From NCBI GenBank assembly GCA_021825225.1, contig JAKAIH010000100.1, positions 1 to 8,290 of the forward strand: a DNA stretch of 8,290 nt. Reading direction: 5' to 3'. Source of the DNA: Pseudomonadota bacterium. GTDB lineage: Bacteria > Pseudomonadota > Gammaproteobacteria > Burkholderiales > SG8-39. Positions within the stretch are counted from its first letter, which is position 1. Every line of letters begins with the position of its first letter. Below are positions 5,785 through 8,290 of the stretch, piece after piece. The position numbers and the translations under genes are program-made. A model generated the notes under the pieces. That model was given only the letters and a program-made list of their open reading frames with translations, searched no databases and was not told where the DNA came from.

Positions 5785-6708
5785 CTAAATCTCATTGCGC
5801 GGATTGAGAATATCGCGCAAATGATCGCCAACCAGGTTTATCGCCACCACCACCAGCGCCAGCGCAATGCCGGGAAAGAAGGCGATCCAGTAGCTGCCCG
5901 ACATCATGAATTCGTAACCGTTGGAAATCAGCATGCCCAGCGAAGGCTCGGTGACGGGCACGCCCACGCCGAGGAAAGACAGCGTGGCTTCGAGCGCAAT
6001 CGCGTGCGCCAGATCGATGGTGGCGATCACCATCAGCGGCGGAATGCAATTCGGAAATATATGGCGCCAGAGGATGCGCTGCCACGACAAGGACATGCAG
6101 CGCGCAGCCTGGACATACTCCTTGTTGCGTTCGACGATGGCGGCGCCGCGGGCGGCGCGGGCGAAATACGCCCACTGCACCGCGACCAGGGCATAAATCA
6201 CCTTGTCGACTCCCTTGCCCAGCAGCGACAGCAATACCAGGGCCACCAGGATCGCCGGAAACGACAGTTGAATATCGACGATGCGCATCAGCAAGGCGTC
6301 GATGCGGCCGCCGAAATAGGCCGAAATCAGGCCCACCGTCGCCCCGATCGCGAAGGCAGCCGACACCGAGACGAAGCCCACGATAAGACTGATGCGCAGG
6401 CCGTACAAAATGGCGGAAAGCACGTCGCGCGCCTGGCCGTCGGTCCCCAGCCAGAATGTGATCGCGCCGCTGCTGCTATGCGAGCCCGGCGGCAGCTTGG
6501 AATCCATGATGTTGAGCGTGGCGATATCGAACGGATTCTGCGGCGCGATCCACGGCGCGAAAATCGCCAGGCACAGGAACAACAGCAGCAACACCAGGCC
6601 CAGCATCGCCAGCTTGCTCGCCACGAATTGTTCGGCGAACAGGCGCAGCATGCTTTCGCGCGCCGCCGGTACGGCCGCGGATGCCAGGGCAATGTCGGTC
6701 GTGCTCAT
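5785..6708 (-). CDS. peptide-type ABC transporter permease, DppC/OppC-like
   Basis: This 307-residue inner-membrane permease has the layout of the DppC/OppC family. The first membrane span (about 33-55) is rich in Leu and follows a cytosolic tail. A periplasmic segment with APQNPFD (55-61) and WLGTDGQARDVLS (86-98) comes next, then about five more spans (roughly 104-130, 148-164, 168-185, 222-245 and 274-296). The EAA cytosolic loop that contacts the ATPase lies at 197-220 (EYVQAAR...IFPN). The glycine usual in this loop is Ser206 here. The C-terminal part has SFLGVGVP and PSLGMLISNG, then NLVGDHLRDILNPR, all typical. The ATG at 6706-6708 overlaps the upstream stop as ATGA and has GAAGG seven bases before it, so it is probably translationally coupled to the DppB-like gene with which it pairs. 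Confidence 0.94.
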   Translation of the reverse strand: MSTTDIALASAAVPAARESMLRLFAEQFVASKLAMLGLVLLLLFLCLAIFAPWIAPQNPFDIATLNIMDSKLPPGSHSSSGAITFWLGTDGQARDVLSAILYGLRISLIVGFVSVSAAFAIGATVGLISAYFGGRIDALLMRIVDIQLSFPAILVALVLLSLLGKGVDKVIYALVAVQWAYFARAARGAAIVERNKEYVQAARCMSLSWQRILWRHIFPNCIPPLMVIATIDLAHAIALEATLSFLGVGVPVTEPSLGMLISNGYEFMMSGSYWIAFFPGIALALVVVAINLVGDHLRDILNPRNEI

Positions 6709-7682
6709 GCGCCCGCCTTCGATTGCACGCGCGGATCCAGGATGGTGTAGACAATATCGACCAGCAGATTGAGCGCCGACAGAAACACGACCGTCAGCAT
6801 CAGATATGCGACCACCACCGGCCGATCGAGGGTGATGATCGAATCGATCAGCAGCTTGCCGATGCCGGGCCAGGAAAAAACGGACTCCGTCACCACGGCA
6901 AACGCGAACACCTGGCCGTACTCCAGCCCCGCTATGGTGATGATCGGAATCAAAATATTCTTCAGCAAATGCACGCCCAGCACGCGCCGTTCGGACAAAC
7001 CCCGGGCACGTGCGAACTTGATGTAGTCAAGAGGCAGGCATTCGCGGGTTGCCGCCCGCGTCACGCGGATGATCAGGGCGCATTTGGCGATCGCGATGGT
7101 GGCGACCGGAAGCAGCAGGCTGCGCCAGCCCTCCCAGCTGAAGACGCTCAGCCGAACCGGCCCGAACGCCTCGGCCGGCCCGCGACCGCCCGCCGGCAGC
7201 CAGTGCAGGAATACGGCGAACACCATGATGAGCATCAGGCCGACCCAGAAGTTCGGCAAGGAGAATCCCAGCACCGAACCCGTCATGACGGAGCGAGACC
7301 CGAAGCTTTCGGGCTTGAGGCCTGCGTAAATGCCCAGCGGCACGCCGATCAGCAGCGCGAAGAACATCGCCGCCGTGGCCAATTCCAGCGTGGCCGGCAT
7401 GCGATCTAGGATCAGGCGTATGGCGGGTTCGCCCGTCAGGAAGCTGTTGCCGAAGTCGAGATGGACCAGGGCCTTGTTCAGGAAAATGAGGTATTGGCGC
7501 CACAAAGGCAGGTCCAGGCCCAGCGACCGGCGTATGAGCTCGCGCTCGGCGTCGGTCGCCTCGGGACTGGCGAGCATGGAAACGGGGTCGCCAACCAGAT
7601 AAAGCGCGGCGAATACCAGCGCCGACATCACCAGAACCACGCCTATGGTCTGGAGCAGTCGGCGCACTATGCTGGACAACAC
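6705..7682 (-). CDS. peptide-type ABC transporter permease, DppB/OppB-like
   Basis: This 325-residue inner-membrane permease carries the DppB/OppB hallmarks. An N-terminal span (about 9-31) is followed by GDPVS (31-35), then a periplasmic domain with RRSLGLDLPLWRQY (51-64) and LDFGNSF (75-81). Later spans fall near 100-121, 131-160, 187-207, 244-268 and 289-313. The EAA loop is at 219-246 (DYIKFARARGLSER ... KNILIP) with its Gly228 intact, unlike the partner permease. TESVFSWPGIGKLL (265-278) and VYTILDPRV (311-319) are classic C-terminal motifs. I used GTG at 7680-7682, with GAGAGG 11 bases upstream; a TTG one codon later or the GTG at codon 6 could also serve. It starts 42 bases after the binding-protein gene and overlaps the DppC-like gene by 4 bases. 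Confidence 0.94.
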   Translation of the reverse strand: MLSSIVRRLLQTIGVVLVMSALVFAALYLVGDPVSMLASPEATDAERELIRRSLGLDLPLWRQYLIFLNKALVHLDFGNSFLTGEPAIRLILDRMPATLELATAAMFFALLIGVPLGIYAGLKPESFGSRSVMTGSVLGFSLPNFWVGLMLIMVFAVFLHWLPAGGRGPAEAFGPVRLSVFSWEGWRSLLLPVATIAIAKCALIIRVTRAATRECLPLDYIKFARARGLSERRVLGVHLLKNILIPIITIAGLEYGQVFAFAVVTESVFSWPGIGKLLIDSIITLDRPVVVAYLMLTVVFLSALNLLVDIVYTILDPRVQSKAGA

Positions 7683-7724
7683 CCTGGCTACCGCCTCTCG
7701 ACTCGCTACCCCGTCAAGCGCCTG

Positions 7725-8290
7725 TTACTTGGCCAGCGTGATGTCCTGCGCCAGAGTCAGTTGATCCGAGCGGCCGTCGTAGCGAATGTCCTGCTTCATG
7801 GCCCAGACCGACAGTTCGAACTGCAGGGGCAAAATAGCGTAATCCGCCATCGCCATATTCGCCGCTTGCTGCAGCATTTCGGAACGCTTGCTGTCTTCCT
7901 GCGTTTTTGATGCTTCCATCACCAGGCGGTCGAGTTCGGGGTTGGAATAATTGCTCCAGTTGGTCGTGCCCATACCCAGCTTGGGATCATGGCTGACAAC
8001 CAGTGCCGTGAGCGGATGGGCCATTTCGCCGGTGGCGGCCGCCCAACCCGCAAGATAGGTGCTGAACGAATAGCTGTCGCGCTTCTTGAAGAACACCGGC
8101 GGCGCCATGGTTTCGACGTTGGTCTTGATGCCGATGCCCGCCCACATGGACGCCACGGTCTGTGCGATACGCTGGTCGTTGATATAGCGGCCCGAGGGCG
8201 AACCCAGCGACAGCGTGAAGCCCTTGGGATAGCCGGCGGCGGCCAGCAGTTCCTTGGCCTTGGCCACATCGGCAGCCGGCACGGTCGAAT
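7725..8290 (-). CDS. family 5 extracytoplasmic solute-binding protein, DppA-like (C-terminal part)
   Basis: The frame is open to the right edge and shows 187 C-terminal residues ending in TAA at 7725-7727. Full-length relatives are about 500-540 residues, so roughly one third is seen; the signal peptide and start are outside. Typical SBP_bac_5 features are AKELLAAAGYPKGF, GRYINDQRIAQ, IGIKTNVETMAPPVFF, TTNWSNYSNPELDRLV and the late LPLQFELSVWAMK. The protein should capture peptide-like substrate in the periplasm and deliver it to the DppBC-like permeases. Its position as first gene of the operon is the usual order. A GTG at 8280-8282 is an internal valine codon, not a start, because the frame continues upstream. 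The ligand cannot be identified from this part. Confidence 0.93.
   Translation of the reverse strand, partial: STVPAADVAKAKELLAAAGYPKGFTLSLGSPSGRYINDQRIAQTVASMWAGIGIKTNVETMAPPVFFKKRDSYSFSTYLAGWAAATGEMAHPLTALVVSHDPKLGMGTTNWSNYSNPELDRLVMEASKTQEDSKRSEMLQQAANMAMADYAILPLQFELSVWAMKQDIRYDGRSDQLTLAQDITLAK

Noticed and set aside
3708..7409. Chain of long plus-strand open frames (3708-4871, 4853-5788, 5737-6750, 6681-7409)
   Set aside because: They are all antisense to ABC transporter genes with complete motifs. Their translations are low-complexity Arg/Gln/His-rich with no recognisable family.
1..8290. Search for tRNA, rRNA, CRISPR, insertion sequence, phage or defence genes
   Set aside because: No array of repeats, no transposase-like or nuclease-like protein and no tRNA-like cloverleaf was seen; coding capacity is filled by transport and metabolic genes.

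Overview
This window looks like chromosomal DNA of a GC-rich beta-proteobacterium. The dense minus-strand packing, the 4-base stop/start overlaps and the gene set (peptide-type ABC transporter, N-formylglutamate amidohydrolase, M20D amidohydrolase, BamE-like lipoprotein, CoA-pyrophosphatase-type NUDIX protein) would fit Burkholderiales, perhaps an Alcaligenaceae/Bordetella-like genome. That placement is an inference from protein style and composition, not proof. All eight supported genes lie on the minus strand, so transcription runs from high to low coordinates.

From right to left, the main block is one probable operon. It starts with a family 5 extracytoplasmic binding protein (C-terminal third only, cut by the window edge at 8290). 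Two inner-membrane permeases follow (DppB-like 6705-7682, DppC-like 5785-6708), then two ATPases (DppD-like 4775-5770, DppF-like 3738-4778). Two catabolic hydrolases come last: an N-formylglutamate amidohydrolase (2820-3683) and an M20D hippurate-hydrolase-like amidohydrolase (1534-2730). The permease genes overlap by 4 bases, as do the two ATPase genes. The remaining gaps are 14, 42, 54 and 89 bases. The simplest reading is that the transporter imports a short peptide or N-acylated/N-formylated amino acid, and the two cytosolic hydrolases strip the acyl or formyl group to release an amino acid. The substrate itself cannot be read from sequence.

About 280 bases separate the operon from a second small unit. 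This gap holds two GC-rich hairpins just after the operon's last stop codon, and a good sigma70-type promoter (CTGACA, 17 bases, CATAAT) placed correctly for the next gene. That unit contains a small lipoprotein with two BamE/SmpA-like repeats (744-1250) and a NUDIX hydrolase of the CoA pyrophosphatase type (197-712).

The leftmost 196 bases are visibly lower in GC and contain no gene I can support. They hold a perfect 7-base dyad and an open plus-strand frame entering from outside the window.

I found no RNA gene, CRISPR array, insertion sequence, phage gene or defence system. The window is mostly a conventional nutrient-uptake operon. The points worth a second look are the transporter-deformylase-deacylase pairing, substitutions in conserved ATPase and permease motifs, the conserved cysteine sets in both ATPases, and the tandem-repeat lipoprotein.
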